Source: Novosphingobium rosa NBRC 15208 | Lineage (GTDB): Bacteria > Pseudomonadota > Alphaproteobacteria > Sphingomonadales > Sphingomonadaceae | Direction: 5' to 3' | Assembly: GCF_001598555.1 (NCBI RefSeq) | Contig: NZ_BCZE01000001.1 | Coordinates: forward strand, 103,980 to 167,979 | DNA: 64,000 nucleotides | Shown here: positions 34,672 through 43,219 of the stretch, piece by piece | Numbering within the stretch: the first letter of the stretch is position 1 | Layout of the letters: every line of letters starts with the position of its first letter | Made by a program: the position numbers and the translations under genes | Notes under the pieces: generated by a model | The model's database searches: none | Told to the model about the DNA's origin: nothing | Seen by the model: the letters and a program-made list of their open reading frames with translations, nothing else

Positions 34672-35189
34672 TGTGCAGCGTGTTCTGGCTTGGCCTCATC
34701 CAGTGGCTGGCCGTCATGCAGATAGGCCGGGGCCTCGATCAGGATGAAGGCGATGCGGCACACCGTGTCGGTGGTGTTGCGCCACAGATGATTGGTGCCG
34801 CGCTGGATGATGATGCCGCCTTCGCGGATGGTCTTCTTGCGGCCATCCTCCAGCTCCAGCTCGATTTCACCCTTCAGCACGATGCCATAGTCGATGCTGT
34901 TGGTGCGGTGCATCGGGCTCTGCTTGCCGGGCAGCATATCGGTGATGCGGATCACGCTGCCGCGCTCCAGCGTGAGGCCTGTGGGCAGATCGCGCCCGTC
35001 GCGTTCGTCATTGTTGTCGGCGGGCACGGTTTCGGTGGCCCAGATGGTGAGGAAGCTGGCGTCGCCCGAGGCGATCATTTTTGTGGGCGTGATGTCCTCG
35101 GATTTGAAGATGGCGCGGCCATCCTCATTGTGCCCGGTGACCACGCGCTGCACGGCAGGCAAGCCGCTGTCGGAGAGGATGTCGCTCAT
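34668..35189 (-). CDS. Cupin domain protein
   Basis: A 173-residue small cupin. The PMHRTNSIDYGIVLKGEIELELEDG segment is cupin motif 1, with the metal-binding H and E; GGIIIQRGTNHLWRN is motif 2 with the second His. Single-domain cupins in such operons are often sensors, isomerases or dioxygenases. It overlaps both neighbours by four bases (ATGA), between the FAH-family hydrolase and an SDR, so it works in the same pathway. The substrate is unknown. Confidence 0.85.
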   Translation of the reverse strand: MSDILSDSGLPAVQRVVTGHNEDGRAIFKSEDITPTKMIASGDASFLTIWATETVPADNNDERDGRDLPTGLTLERGSVIRITDMLPGKQSPMHRTNSIDYGIVLKGEIELELEDGRKKTIREGGIIIQRGTNHLWRNTTDTVCRIAFILIEAPAYLHDGQPLDEAKPEHAAH

Positions 35190-36130
35190 GCCTTGATGAC
35201 CTTCTGTTCGATGATGCCGAAGGGCGAGGCGCCCGTGGGGGTGACGGCTTCCATGCGCACGCTGTCGCCGAAAGCCATGAAATCGGTGCGCGGCGCGCCT
35301 TCGTCGACGATCTCGATCCCGCGCCGCTCGGCGATGCAGGAGGAGCCGATCTCGCGGAAATTCTCGTTGGAGACGGTGCCAGAGCCGATCACCGTGCCCG
35401 CCACCAGATCGCGGGTGCGCGCGGCATGAGCGACCAGTTCGTGGAAGCCATGGCCCATCGGTTCGCCGCTGGCCGCGCCGAAACGCTTGCCGTTCCAGTC
35501 GACCAGCAGGTTGAGGCAGACGCGGCCCTTCTTCCAGGCCTCGCCCAGTTCATCGGGCGTGACGGCAAAGGGCGCCATCGAGCAGGGCGGCTTGGCCTGC
35601 ACCCAGCCAAAGCCGGTCTTCATCTCCGGCCCGGCCAGCTTGCGCAGCGACCAGTCGTTGATCTGCACCACCAGCCTGATGTATTTGAAGGCATCCTGCG
35701 CCGTGGTGCCCATCGGCACGGCGTCCACGATCACGCCGAATTCGCCCTCGAAATCGATGCCCAGATCCTCATCGGGAAAGCGGACATCGTCATGGGGGCC
35801 GTAGAACCGGTCGGACACGCCCTGATACATCAGCGGGCGCTCTGTCTTGAGCGGTTCGACCCCCAGCACCTTGTCCATCAACGCGCCATGGCTGGCAAAG
35901 GCCGAGCCGTCGAGCCACTGCCACGCGCGCGGCAGAGGGGCAGCCAGTTGGGCGTGATCCAGCGCCTGTGGGAAATCCGTGATCGCGGCCAGTTCGGCCG
36001 ACACCCGATCCCATTGCTCCAAAGCCTGTTGCAGCGTGCCCACCGGGGCCTGCGCATAGCTCTCGCCATCGGGCGCGATCACGACCAGACGCCCATCGGC
36101 GGTCCCGTCGCGCACAGTTGCCAGACGCAT
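35186..36130 (-). CDS. Fumarylacetoacetate hydrolase family protein
   Basis: A 314-residue FAH-fold enzyme. The acidic metal site is visible in DLGIDFEGEFGVIVD (E-x-E), followed by IRLVVQINDWSLRKL and the downstream AGTVIGSGTVSN with the conserved GSGTVSN. The family cleaves C-C bonds of acylpyruvates, decarboxylates or hydrates ring-cleavage products such as 4-oxalocrotonate. It opens the leftward operon (RBS GGGAG before ATG 36130) and is divergent from the hydrolase at 36314. An extradiol-type dioxygenase lies nearby at 38438, which fits a ring-cleavage pathway. Confidence 0.9.
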   Translation of the reverse strand: MRLATVRDGTADGRLVVIAPDGESYAQAPVGTLQQALEQWDRVSAELAAITDFPQALDHAQLAAPLPRAWQWLDGSAFASHGALMDKVLGVEPLKTERPLMYQGVSDRFYGPHDDVRFPDEDLGIDFEGEFGVIVDAVPMGTTAQDAFKYIRLVVQINDWSLRKLAGPEMKTGFGWVQAKPPCSMAPFAVTPDELGEAWKKGRVCLNLLVDWNGKRFGAASGEPMGHGFHELVAHAARTRDLVAGTVIGSGTVSNENFREIGSSCIAERRGIEIVDEGAPRTDFMAFGDSVRMEAVTPTGASPFGIIEQKVIKA

Positions 36131-36313
36131 CTTTCTCTCCCATCTCGAACGTGAGGGTCAGGCTAACGGCGCAGGCGGCGGGCAGCAAAGGCATCGCATC
36201 AATAGTGTGCCATCGATCCTATGCGTTGGTCCGCGCGGGAAGAGACGTGGCAGGACGCCGGGAAGACATGTTTCGCCCCGTCCATGCCGGGCGATAGATC
36301 TAAGGATATGAGG

Positions 36314-37465
36314 ATGTTCGAACCCTTCCCCGGCAATTACGTCTGGAATCTGGCCACCAATCTGGCGCTGGTCTGCGGCGGCAACCACGGCGAGATCGAC
36401 GAAGCCTGCCGCCCCGTGCGCGAGGCCGCCAAGTCGGGCGCCGATGCCGGTTCCGCCGCCCTGTTCGACAGCTGGATCGCCGTGGCCGATCAGGTGACGA
36501 AGAATGCCGACGCCGATCTGGTCGATGGCTATGCCCTGTCCGCAGGCACCAAATATCTGCGCGCCAGCGGCTATTACCTCGCCGCCGAACGCATGCAGAG
36601 CCGCGATTACGCGCCGCGCTGGGCGGCCTATGACAAGGGCATGGAGCTTTACCACAAGGGCTCCAGACTGCGCGGACTGCATGTCGAGAAGGTCGAGATC
36701 CCCTATGAAGGCTCCAGCTACACCGGCATCTTTGTCCATGATGGCAGCGGCACGCCGCGCCCCACGCTGGTGTCGGTCAATGGCCTCGATTCCATGAAGG
36801 AGCAGGTCAATATGGCGGGCCATGGCGCCTCCAATCTGGAGCGCGGCATGAACACGCTGTTCCTCGACCAGCCCGGCACCGGCGAGGCGATCCGCAAACG
36901 CAATCTGCCCGCCGTCTATGACGCCGAGCGCTGGGGCAGCCCCGCCTTCGACTATCTGCTGACCCGCAGCGATGTGGACCACCGGAAGATTGGCATCTTC
37001 GGCCTCTCCTTCGGCGGCTATCACGCGCCGCGCATCGCCGCCAACGATCCGCGCTATGCGTTGTGTGCCGTGATGGGCGCCAACCACGTCTGGGGCCAGC
37101 GCCAGCGCGAGCGGGTGACGAACGAGGGCGAAAACCCCGTGCCCCATTACTGGGACCATGTGCTGTGGGTCTTCGGCTTCGAGGACCGCGACGCCTTCCT
37201 CGATTACGCCGACCAGATCACGCTCGACGGGCAGGTCGAGAAGATCAGGGTGCCGTTCCTCATCACCCATGGCGAAAACGACCGCCAGATCCCCGCCTTC
37301 AACGCCCGGCGCAGCTACGATCAGGCCGTGAACAGCCCCGACCGCCATCTGCGCATGTTCACCAAATCCGACTTCGAAGTCGAGCATTGCGGGGCTGACA
37401 ATGGCACCGGCATGCGCGACTATATCGCCGACTGGTGCGCCAAAACCTTCGCGAAGATGGGATAA
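36314..37465 (+). CDS. Alpha/beta hydrolase related to 2,6-dihydroxypseudooxynicotine hydrolase
   Basis: A 383-residue hydrolase. The nucleophile elbow GLSFGGYHAPRIAA places the Ser near residue 232; HGENDRQIPAFNARR carries the acid and VEHCGADN the histidine. The long N-terminal helical region (NYVWNLATNLALVCGG) and the EIPYEGSSYTGIFVHDG segment match FrsA/2,6-dihydroxypseudooxynicotine hydrolase-type proteins, which cut C-C bonds of diketones. ATG 36314 is seven bases after AAGGA; another ATG at 36308 is too close. It begins a three-gene rightward operon with VOC and ABM proteins. Confidence 0.82.
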   Translation: MFEPFPGNYVWNLATNLALVCGGNHGEIDEACRPVREAAKSGADAGSAALFDSWIAVADQVTKNADADLVDGYALSAGTKYLRASGYYLAAERMQSRDYAPRWAAYDKGMELYHKGSRLRGLHVEKVEIPYEGSSYTGIFVHDGSGTPRPTLVSVNGLDSMKEQVNMAGHGASNLERGMNTLFLDQPGTGEAIRKRNLPAVYDAERWGSPAFDYLLTRSDVDHRKIGIFGLSFGGYHAPRIAANDPRYALCAVMGANHVWGQRQRERVTNEGENPVPHYWDHVLWVFGFEDRDAFLDYADQITLDGQVEKIRVPFLITHGENDRQIPAFNARRSYDQAVNSPDRHLRMFTKSDFEVEHCGADNGTGMRDYIADWCAKTFAKMG

Positions 37466-37468
37466 TCC

Positions 37469-37876
37469 ATGGCCGATTTCACCTTTCACCACGGCGGAGT
37501 CTCCGTGCCCAGCCTCGACGAAGCGCTGGACTGGTACGGCAACGTTCTGGGCTTCGAGCTGGAAAAGCGCTTCACCATCGAGGCCGCGCGCAGCCGCACC
37601 GCCATGGTCAAAAAAGGCCCGCTGCGCTTTGAGATCTTCGAGGTTGAGGGCGCCGCCCCCCTGCCCGAGGATCGCCGCCACCCGCCCAGCGATCTGAAGA
37701 CCCATGGCAACAAGCATGTCGCCTTCCGCATCGCCGATCTGGAGGTTTTCCTCGCCGAGATGGAGGCCAAGAAGGTCGATATCGCCTTCGTGGTGCGCGA
37801 GAGCTTCGGCAAGGGTTGCTTTATCCGCGATTGCGCGGGAAACCTGATCGAATTCGTCGAAGAACCCAACGATTGA
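37469..37876 (+). CDS. VOC family protein (glyoxalase/dioxygenase fold)
   Basis: A 135-residue single-domain vicinal-oxygen-chelate protein: HHGGVSVPSLDEALDWYGNVLGF at the N-terminus, NKHVAFRIADLEVFL with a metal-ligand His, and AGNLIEFVEEP with the C-terminal Glu. The family includes glyoxalase I, epimerases and small ring-cleaving enzymes. It begins three bases after the alpha/beta hydrolase stop, so both act in one pathway; the reaction cannot be read. Confidence 0.88.
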   Translation: MADFTFHHGGVSVPSLDEALDWYGNVLGFELEKRFTIEAARSRTAMVKKGPLRFEIFEVEGAAPLPEDRRHPPSDLKTHGNKHVAFRIADLEVFLAEMEAKKVDIAFVVRESFGKGCFIRDCAGNLIEFVEEPND

Positions 37877-37887
37877 GAGCCCCCGTC

Positions 37888-38196
37888 ATGGTCACAGAAA
37901 TCGCCCGCCTCACCATCGACCCCGCCCGCGCCGCCGATTTCGAGGCCGCCGTGGCTCAGGCCGAGCCTTTGTTCCGGGCCCATCCAGGCTGCACCGGCTT
38001 CGCTCTGGAACGGGTGGTGGAGAAGCCCGAGGTCTATCATCTGGTCGTCGGCTGGGTGAGCGTGGAGGCGCATCATGACGACTTCCGCTCCACCGAGGCA
38101 TTCCAGCAATGGCGCGCCCTGGCGGGGCCGTTTTTCGTGGCCGCGCCTGAGGTGGTGCATTTGCGGTCGGTGATCGGACATGTAGAAGTGAAGTGA
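37888..38196 (+). CDS. Antibiotic biosynthesis monooxygenase (ABM) family protein
   Basis: A 102-residue ferredoxin-like ABM-fold protein: TEIARLTIDPARAADFEAAV, the HPGCTGFALERVVEKPEVYHLVVGW centre and a FRSTEAFQQWRAL helix. ABM proteins are cofactor-independent monooxygenases, heme-degrading enzymes or structural partners. It is the third gene of the rightward operon. GAGAG is eight bases before the ATG. A hairpin begins right after the stop. Confidence 0.82.
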   Translation: MVTEIARLTIDPARAADFEAAVAQAEPLFRAHPGCTGFALERVVEKPEVYHLVVGWVSVEAHHDDFRSTEAFQQWRALAGPFFVAAPEVVHLRSVIGHVEVK

Positions 38197-38199
38197 CAA

Positions 38200-38222
38200 G
38201 CAGGGGGCGTTACGCCCCCTGC
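38200..38222. terminator. Terminator-like hairpin after the ABM gene
   Basis: GCAGGGGGCG (38200-38209), loop TTA, CGCCCCCTGC (38213-38222): a perfect 10-bp stem starting four bases after the ABM stop. No T-tract follows, so it may be rho-dependent or a dispersed repeat. Confidence 0.6.
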
Positions 38223-38299
38223 ACCCCCATGACGTCTCCCGACGCCAAGGCAATGGCACACCAATGGTGCGCCCCACCTATCCACCTGCACGACACAAG

Positions 38300-38342
38300 G
38301 CGCCGCAGGCAGGCATGCCCGTCATTTAAAAGCCTGCGGCGC
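38300..38342. repeat. Inverted repeat with 11-bp arms
   Basis: GCGCCGCAGGC (38300-38310) and GCCTGCGGCGC (38332-38342) are perfect inverted copies with a 21-base spacer. It lies in the 240-base non-coding gap between convergent genes, flanked by two other hairpins. Confidence 0.65.
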
Positions 38343-38396
38343 AGCGGCGTTGCTCTATGGCCGAACCCTGCGCGCAACGTAGACAAAAATGGGAGC

Positions 38397-38417
38397 GCGA
38401 GGGTGTAACACCCTCGC
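38397..38417. terminator. Hairpin before the end of the VOC dioxygenase gene
   Basis: GCGAGGGTG (38397-38405), loop TAA, CACCCTCGC (38409-38417): a perfect 9-bp stem, read as terminator of the leftward gene. The flanking GGGAGCGC-(hairpin)-CC run is similar to the block at 7361-7395. Confidence 0.6.
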
Positions 38418-38437
38418 ATTGCCCCTTCCAAATCCTC

Positions 38438-39496
38438 TTAAATCGCATGCTCATCGTCTTGGGTCAGCTGAGCCAGCGCCCCTTCGACAGCCCCTTTCTT
38501 GCGATAGGGCTCAAAGCTTTTGCGCTCGGCATCGAAGTGCATATCCCACGGAATATCCGCCCCCCGGAAGATCGGCGGCGCATTGTTCGCCCACAGCAGC
38601 GAGCCAAAGCGGAAGTCCCAAGCCCGCGGCACCCAGTTGTCATCGAGGTAGTCGGTGTCGGCGTGATACTCGGCTTCTCCGGCGTGGCCGGGCATGTCGC
38701 AATAATAGTAGATCGCGCTGGAGATGCGGTGACGGGAAATGCCGCCGCTGGAGTTCATCGACTCATTCTTCCAGCCCTTGGCTTCCATGATGTTGGCGCC
38801 CAGCATCACTTCGTCGATATCGTCCATGCCAAAGGCGATATGCATGAATTTGAAGTGGTCCGGGGCGATGGGCAGGTCGCAATTCACCCAGAAAATCGAG
38901 TGATGCTCAAAGGTGCCCGGCGCGCGGGAGAAGATGCCCACGCCGCGCGAATGGTCGATGTAGCGGAAGCCGAGGTGGCGTTCGTAGAACTCGAAGCTGC
39001 CGATGTAATCGGGCGAGAAGAAGACGACATGGTTGATCGTCTTGGGGATGGCGCGCTGCCGCCAGATGCGGTGCTGGTTGAAGCGCGGATGGCTGGCGGG
39101 CGTGTTGACAGGGCTGGCTTCCGACACAAAGGCCCGCTTGGCCCAGACGCGCAGGGCGATGGGCTGGCCATCGGGGCAGACGGCGTGGACGGTGCCATCG
39201 GCATCGCGGGTAACAGCAACTTCGGTGGCGAGACTGGCGGCAATGGCCTCCAGATCGTCCTGCGCGCGCACGCCCCAGACGGTTTCCTTCAACCCGTCGC
39301 CGGGGAAGGGATCAGGCGATGGCAGGCGCGCATCGCCATGCCGCAGGATCACAACACGGCTGCCCGAGGCGAGGCGGAACACCGCTTCATCCTGCGTGAT
39401 GCTTTCCACCGGCAGGCCGAAATCGGTCCAGAAGCGGGCGTGCTGCGCCACATCCGCAACGCCGAAGACGGCGCTTTCTACACCCAGAATGCTCAT
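38438..39496 (-). CDS. Two-domain VOC protein, extradiol-dioxygenase-like
   Basis: A 352-residue protein with two vicinal-oxygen-chelate domains. The N-terminal half starts LGVESAVFGVADVAQHARFW; the C-terminal half holds the probable metal site: NHVVFFSPDYIGSFEFYERHLGF, FMHIAFGMDDIDE and AGEAEYHADTD, giving H, H and E as in type I extradiol dioxygenases. Such enzymes cleave catechols next to the hydroxyl pair with Fe(II). It lies between the C-C hydrolase operon and the pca genes, fitting ring cleavage. GGGAG precedes ATG 39496 by five bases; an upstream TTG at 39508 is rejected. Confidence 0.85.
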   Translation of the reverse strand: MSILGVESAVFGVADVAQHARFWTDFGLPVESITQDEAVFRLASGSRVVILRHGDARLPSPDPFPGDGLKETVWGVRAQDDLEAIAASLATEVAVTRDADGTVHAVCPDGQPIALRVWAKRAFVSEASPVNTPASHPRFNQHRIWRQRAIPKTINHVVFFSPDYIGSFEFYERHLGFRYIDHSRGVGIFSRAPGTFEHHSIFWVNCDLPIAPDHFKFMHIAFGMDDIDEVMLGANIMEAKGWKNESMNSSGGISRHRISSAIYYYCDMPGHAGEAEYHADTDYLDDNWVPRAWDFRFGSLLWANNAPPIFRGADIPWDMHFDAERKSFEPYRKKGAVEGALAQLTQDDEHAI

Positions 39497-39630
39497 AACA
39501 TCTCCCAAGACTTTAGGCCTTGTTTATGGCGGGGAGCGAGCCGGGGCAGAAACGCAAAGCATCGAAGCCGAACTATTTGTGGAACCGCTACATGGCGAAC
39601 CCACTCTTTCGAAGAGGTTCGCTACAGGCC

Positions 39631-39658
39631 CCTCCCCACCGGATCGCCGGCGGGGAGG
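39631..39658. terminator. Hairpin downstream of pcaF
   Basis: CCTCCCC-A-CCGG (39631-39642), loop ATCG, CCGG-C-GGGGAGG (39647-39658): a 12-position stem with one A-C mismatch, 65 bases past the pcaF stop on the minus strand. Confidence 0.55.
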
Positions 39659-39722
39659 AAGAGCCATCGTTGAAATGCTTTTGGAGAGCGGCACATGCGC
39701 GGCACTCCATAAGCGGCAGCGC

Positions 39723-40931
39723 TCAGACCCGCTCGACCGCCAGCGCCAGGCCGATGCCTACGCCCACGCACAGCGTGGCCAGCCCGCGTTTGCCGCCGGT
39801 CTTCTCCAGCTGATGCACCAGGGTCAGCGCCAGACGCGCGCCAGACATGCCCAGCGGATGGCCCAGCGCAATCGCCCCGCCATTGGCATTCACCTGCGGC
39901 GCATCGTCCGCCAGCCCCAGATCGCGCATCACCGCCAGTGACTGGCTGGCAAAGGCCTCGTTCAGCTCGATGGCGTCGAAGTCGCTGATGGTCAGGCCCA
40001 GCTTCGCCATCAGCTTGCGCGTCGCCGGGATCGGGCCGATGCCCATCACCCGGGGCTCCACCCCGGCCGAAGCAAGGCCCAGAATGCGCGCGCGCGGGGT
40101 CAGCCCATGGGTCTTCACCGAAGCCTCGCTGGCGATGATCAAAGCCGCCGCGCCATCGTTGATGCCCGATGCATTGCCGGCCGTCACCGTGCCGGTGGGG
40201 CCAAACAGCGGCTTCAGGCCGGAGAGCGCCTCAAGGTTGCTGTCCGCCCGGGGATGTTCGTCCAGCGTGACCGGCGTGACCTCGCCCCGCTTGCGGCCCG
40301 GCACGCTGACGGGGACAATCTCCTCGGCATGGAAGCCAGAGGCCTGCGCCGCCGCCGTGCGCTGCTGGCTGCGCAGCGCAAAGGCATCCTGATCCGCGCG
40401 ACTGATGCCGTAAGCTTCGGCGACATTCTCGCCGGTGCGCGGCATGGTTTCGGTGCCATAGGCGGCAGCAAGCGCGGGGTTGACGAAGCGCCAGCCCATC
40501 GTCGTGTCTTCCAGCGTCTGGGCGCGCCCGAAGGCGGTGTCGGATTTGCCCATCACGAAAGGCGCGCGGGTCATGCTTTCCACGCCGCCAGCAAAGGCCA
40601 GATGCATCTCGCCGAGGCGGATAGCGCGGGCCGCCTGCCCCACCGCTTCCAGCCCGGAGGCGCAGAGGCGGTTGAGCGTCACGCCTGGCACGCCCGCAGG
40701 CAGGCCCGCCAGCAGCAGGCTCATGCGCGCGACATTGCGGTTGTCCTCGCCCGACTGGTTGGCGCAGCCGTAGAAGACCTCCTCGATGGCGGCGGGATCA
40801 AGGCCCGGATTGCGCTCCAGCAGGGCTTTGAGCGGCACTGCGCCGAGATCATCGGCGCGAATGCGGGAGAGGCCGCCATTGTAGCGGCCAATAGGCGTGC
40901 GAACGGCGTCGCAGATAAAGGCTTCAGTCAT
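39723..40931 (-). CDS. pcaF: 3-oxoadipyl-CoA thiolase
   Basis: A 402-residue thiolase. The start [20 protein letters not shown] and the phrase [16 protein letters not shown] are typical of 3-oxoadipyl-CoA thiolase. Catalytic residues: Cys in [11 protein letters not shown], His in [10 protein letters not shown], and Cys in LCVGVGIG. It splits 3-oxoadipyl-CoA with CoA into acetyl-CoA and succinyl-CoA, the last step of the beta-ketoadipate pathway. It follows pcaJ by 13 bases and ends the pcaI-pcaJ-pcaF operon, controlled by the divergent IclR regulator. Confidence 0.93.
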   Translation of the reverse strand: MTEAFICDAVRTPIGRYNGGLSRIRADDLGAVPLKALLERNPGLDPAAIEEVFYGCANQSGEDNRNVARMSLLLAGLPAGVPGVTLNRLCASGLEAVGQAARAIRLGEMHLAFAGGVESMTRAPFVMGKSDTAFGRAQTLEDTTMGWRFVNPALAAAYGTETMPRTGENVAEAYGISRADQDAFALRSQQRTAAAQASGFHAEEIVPVSVPGRKRGEVTPVTLDEHPRADSNLEALSGLKPLFGPTGTVTAGNASGINDGAAALIIASEASVKTHGLTPRARILGLASAGVEPRVMGIGPIPATRKLMAKLGLTISDFDAIELNEAFASQSLAVMRDLGLADDAPQVNANGGAIALGHPLGMSGARLALTLVHQLEKTGGKRGLATLCVGVGIGLALAVERV

Positions 40932-40944
40932 TTGGGAAATCCTC

Positions 40945-41595
40945 TCAGGCGGCCAGCTGGGCGGCGTCCAGCGCCAGTCCGGTGCTGCGGCGCGCCTCCT
41001 CGATGCTGAAACCGGGAACGAGATCGATGATGCCCGCGCCCTGCGGCCCCACGCTGAAGGTGCCCAGATCGGTGTAGACGCGCGAAATGCAGCCGATGCC
41101 GGTCAGCGGATAGGTGCAGCGTTCGACCAGCTTGCTCTCGCCGCTCTTGGTCAGCAGCTCCATCATGACGAAAATCTGCTTGGCGCCGATGGCAAGGTCC
41201 ATCGCCCCGCCCACCGCCGGAATCGCGCCCGGCGCGCCGGTGTGCCAATTGGCGATATCGCCTGTGGCCGAGACCTGGAAGGCGCCGAGCACGCAGATGT
41301 CGAGATGGCCGCCGCGCATCATCGCGAAGCTGTCGGCATGGTGGAAGAAGCAGCCGCCATCCAGCAGCGTCACGGGCTGCTTGCCCGCATTGATCAGTTC
41401 GGGGTCTTCCAGCCCCGGCGCGGGGGCGGGCCCCATGCCCAGCACGCCGTTTTCGCTCTGCAGGAAGATGTCCTTGTCGGCGGGCAGATAGTTGGCCACC
41501 ATCGTGGGCAGGCCGATGCCGAGGTTCACATAGGCGCCCTCGGGAATGTCGCGGGCGACGCGGGCGGCCATGGCCTTGCGGTCCAGTCGTTCCAT
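40945..41595 (-). CDS. pcaJ: 3-oxoacid CoA-transferase subunit B
   Basis: A 216-residue beta subunit of a 3-oxoadipate:succinyl-CoA transferase. The DIPEGAYVNLGIGLPTMVANYLP start, the catalytic-Glu segment QSENGVLGMGPAP and the MDLAIGAKQIFVMME helix are diagnostic. With subunit A it moves CoA from succinyl-CoA to 3-oxoadipate in the cytoplasm. It lies 13 bases after pcaI and before pcaF. An acetoacetate CoA-transferase would look similar; the pcaF neighbour favours 3-oxoadipate. Confidence 0.93.
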   Translation of the reverse strand: MERLDRKAMAARVARDIPEGAYVNLGIGLPTMVANYLPADKDIFLQSENGVLGMGPAPAPGLEDPELINAGKQPVTLLDGGCFFHHADSFAMMRGGHLDICVLGAFQVSATGDIANWHTGAPGAIPAVGGAMDLAIGAKQIFVMMELLTKSGESKLVERCTYPLTGIGCISRVYTDLGTFSVGPQGAGIIDLVPGFSIEEARRSTGLALDAAQLAA

Positions 41596-41608
41596 TGTTC
41601 TTCTCCCT

Positions 41609-42292
41609 TCAGGCAGCCAGAGCCGAGGCGGGCATGATCGGCACCACGCGCTGGACGAAGATGCCCGGCGTCACCACGGCCTCGGGATCGAGGGCGCCCA
41701 GCGGCACGATCTCGGCCACCTGAGCGATGGCGGTTTTCGCCGCCATGGCCATGATCGGGCCGAAGTTACGGGCTGTCTTGCGATAGATCAGATTGCCCCA
41801 GCGATCGCCCTGCTGCGCCTTGATCAGCGCGAAATCGGCGTGGATAGGGTATTCCAGCACATAGTCGCGCCCGTCGATGTTGCGGGTTTCCTTGCCCTCG
41901 GCCAGCTGCGTGCCGAAGCCGGTGGGGGTGAAGATGGCGCCGAGGCCAGCGCCCGCCGCCTGAATGCGCGCCGCCAGATTGCCCTGCGGCACCAGCTCCA
42001 GCTCGATCTCACCGGCGTGATAGAGCGCGTCGAAATGATGCGAATCCGCCTGCCTCGGGAAGGAGCAGATGATCTTGCGCACCCGCTTTTCCCGCATCAG
42101 CGCGGCCACGCCTGTCTCGCCGTTTCCGGCATTGTTGCTGATGACGGTCAGGTCACGCAAGCCGCGCGCAATCAGCGCCTCGATCAGCTCGTCGGGCATG
42201 CCGGCGGTGCCGAACCCTCCGATCATGATGGATGCGCCATCCTGAATATCGGCGACGGCAGCTTGGGCCGAGGCCACGCTTTTATCGATCAC
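41609..42292 (-). CDS. pcaI: 3-oxoacid CoA-transferase subunit A
   Basis: A 227-residue alpha subunit. The start GTG at 42292 gives VIDKSVASAQAAVADIQDGA, the usual N-terminus of PcaI/ScoA, and AGGAG lies eight bases upstream. GGFGTAGMPDELIEALIARG and SNNAGNGETGVAAL are typical, and TPTGFGTQLAEGKETRNIDG is the CoA-transferase motif. It is the first gene of the leftward operon. The 112 bases between it and the divergent IclR gene are AT-rich and should hold the operator. Confidence 0.93.
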   Translation of the reverse strand: MIDKSVASAQAAVADIQDGASIMIGGFGTAGMPDELIEALIARGLRDLTVISNNAGNGETGVAALMREKRVRKIICSFPRQADSHHFDALYHAGEIELELVPQGNLAARIQAAGAGLGAIFTPTGFGTQLAEGKETRNIDGRDYVLEYPIHADFALIKAQQGDRWGNLIYRKTARNFGPIMAMAAKTAIAQVAEIVPLGALDPEAVVTPGIFVQRVVPIMPASALAA

Positions 42293-42346
42293 GGTTCTCT
42301 CTCCTGAAACCTGTGTCCTTGCCTCCCGGTTCTGCCGTGCCCCCTC

Positions 42347-42394
42347 TTGAGTCAATCGATAAACGATATATTGTACGGTAATCGGTTATTGAAA
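42347..42394. promoter_or_regulatory. AT-rich regulatory region between pcaI and the IclR gene
   Basis: The segment from AGTCAATCGATAAACG to GGTAATCGGTTATTG is much richer in A+T than its surroundings and holds related AATCGRT-type elements. It separates divergent starts, so it probably contains both promoters and the IclR binding site. No clear consensus hexamers were fixed. Confidence 0.5.
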
Positions 42395-42404
42395 GCACCA
42401 AAGT

Positions 42405-43187
42405 ATGATGGACGATCTGCTCGAATCCCCCGGCGATCCAGAGTTCATGGCCTCGCTGGCGCGCGGTCTGGCGGTCATGCGGTGCTTCGCCGAGCAGGAG
42501 CGGGCCATGACCATCGCTCAGGCCAGCAAGCTGACAGGACTGAGCCGCCCCGCCGTGCGCCGCTGCCTGCTCACGCTGGTGAAACTGGGCTATGCCGCGC
42601 AGGATGGCAGCCATTACGCGCTGCGGCCCAAGGTGATGACGCTGGGCTATGCCTATCTCTCCTCCACGCCGCTGGCGCTGCGGGCGCAGCCGCTGCTGGA
42701 CCAGTTGCGCGACGAGTTGGGCGAATCCTGCTCGCTGGGCATCGTGGATGACGATCAGGTGTTCTACATCGCGCGGGCCGAGGTTTCGCGGATCATGTCG
42801 ATCGCGCTGCGGGTGGGCAGCCGCTTGCCGCTCTACACCACCTCGATGGGGCGGGTGCTGTTGGCCGATATGCCGAGGGAGAGCCGCGCCGCCTATTTCC
42901 GCCGCATCAATCCGACCACCCGCACCGATCTGACGGAAACCGACCCCAACCGCCTGCAGGCCATCTGCGACAAGGTGGCCGAGGAAGGCTATGCGATCAT
43001 CGATCAGGAGCTGGAAATGGGGCTCCGCTCCGTGGCGGTGCCGGTGTTTGGACTGTCGGGCCGAGTGGTGGCGGCGATCAATGTGGGGACGCAGGCCTCC
43101 CGGGTCTCCATCGTGGATCTGCGGACGCAATTTCTGCCCGCACTGAGGCGCTGCGCCAGGGAGTTGAGCGCAACCGGGCTGCTTTGA
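42405..43187 (+). CDS. IclR family transcriptional regulator, PcaR/PobR-like
   Basis: A 260-residue regulator. The N-terminal winged helix (FMASLARGLAVMRCFAEQ, TIAQASKLTGLSRPAVRRCLLTLVKLG) and the C-terminal IclR effector domain (LRVGSRLPLYTTSMGRVLLA, GYAIIDQELEMGLRSVAVPVF) are complete. PcaR-type proteins sense beta-ketoadipate or protocatechuate-like acids and activate pca genes. It is divergent from pcaIJF, so control of that operon is the obvious inference. Named pcaR only tentatively, so the symbol is left empty. Confidence 0.92.
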   Translation: MMDDLLESPGDPEFMASLARGLAVMRCFAEQERAMTIAQASKLTGLSRPAVRRCLLTLVKLGYAAQDGSHYALRPKVMTLGYAYLSSTPLALRAQPLLDQLRDELGESCSLGIVDDDQVFYIARAEVSRIMSIALRVGSRLPLYTTSMGRVLLADMPRESRAAYFRRINPTTRTDLTETDPNRLQAICDKVAEEGYAIIDQELEMGLRSVAVPVFGLSGRVVAAINVGTQASRVSIVDLRTQFLPALRRCARELSATGLL

Positions 43188-43219
43188 CGGACCAGCGCCT
43201 GCCGCCCAAGATCAGCGCG

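Noticed and set aside
38251..38273. GGCACACCA-A-TGGTGCGCC near-palindrome
   Set aside because: One mismatch and no positional logic beyond lying in the hairpin cluster; not listed separately.
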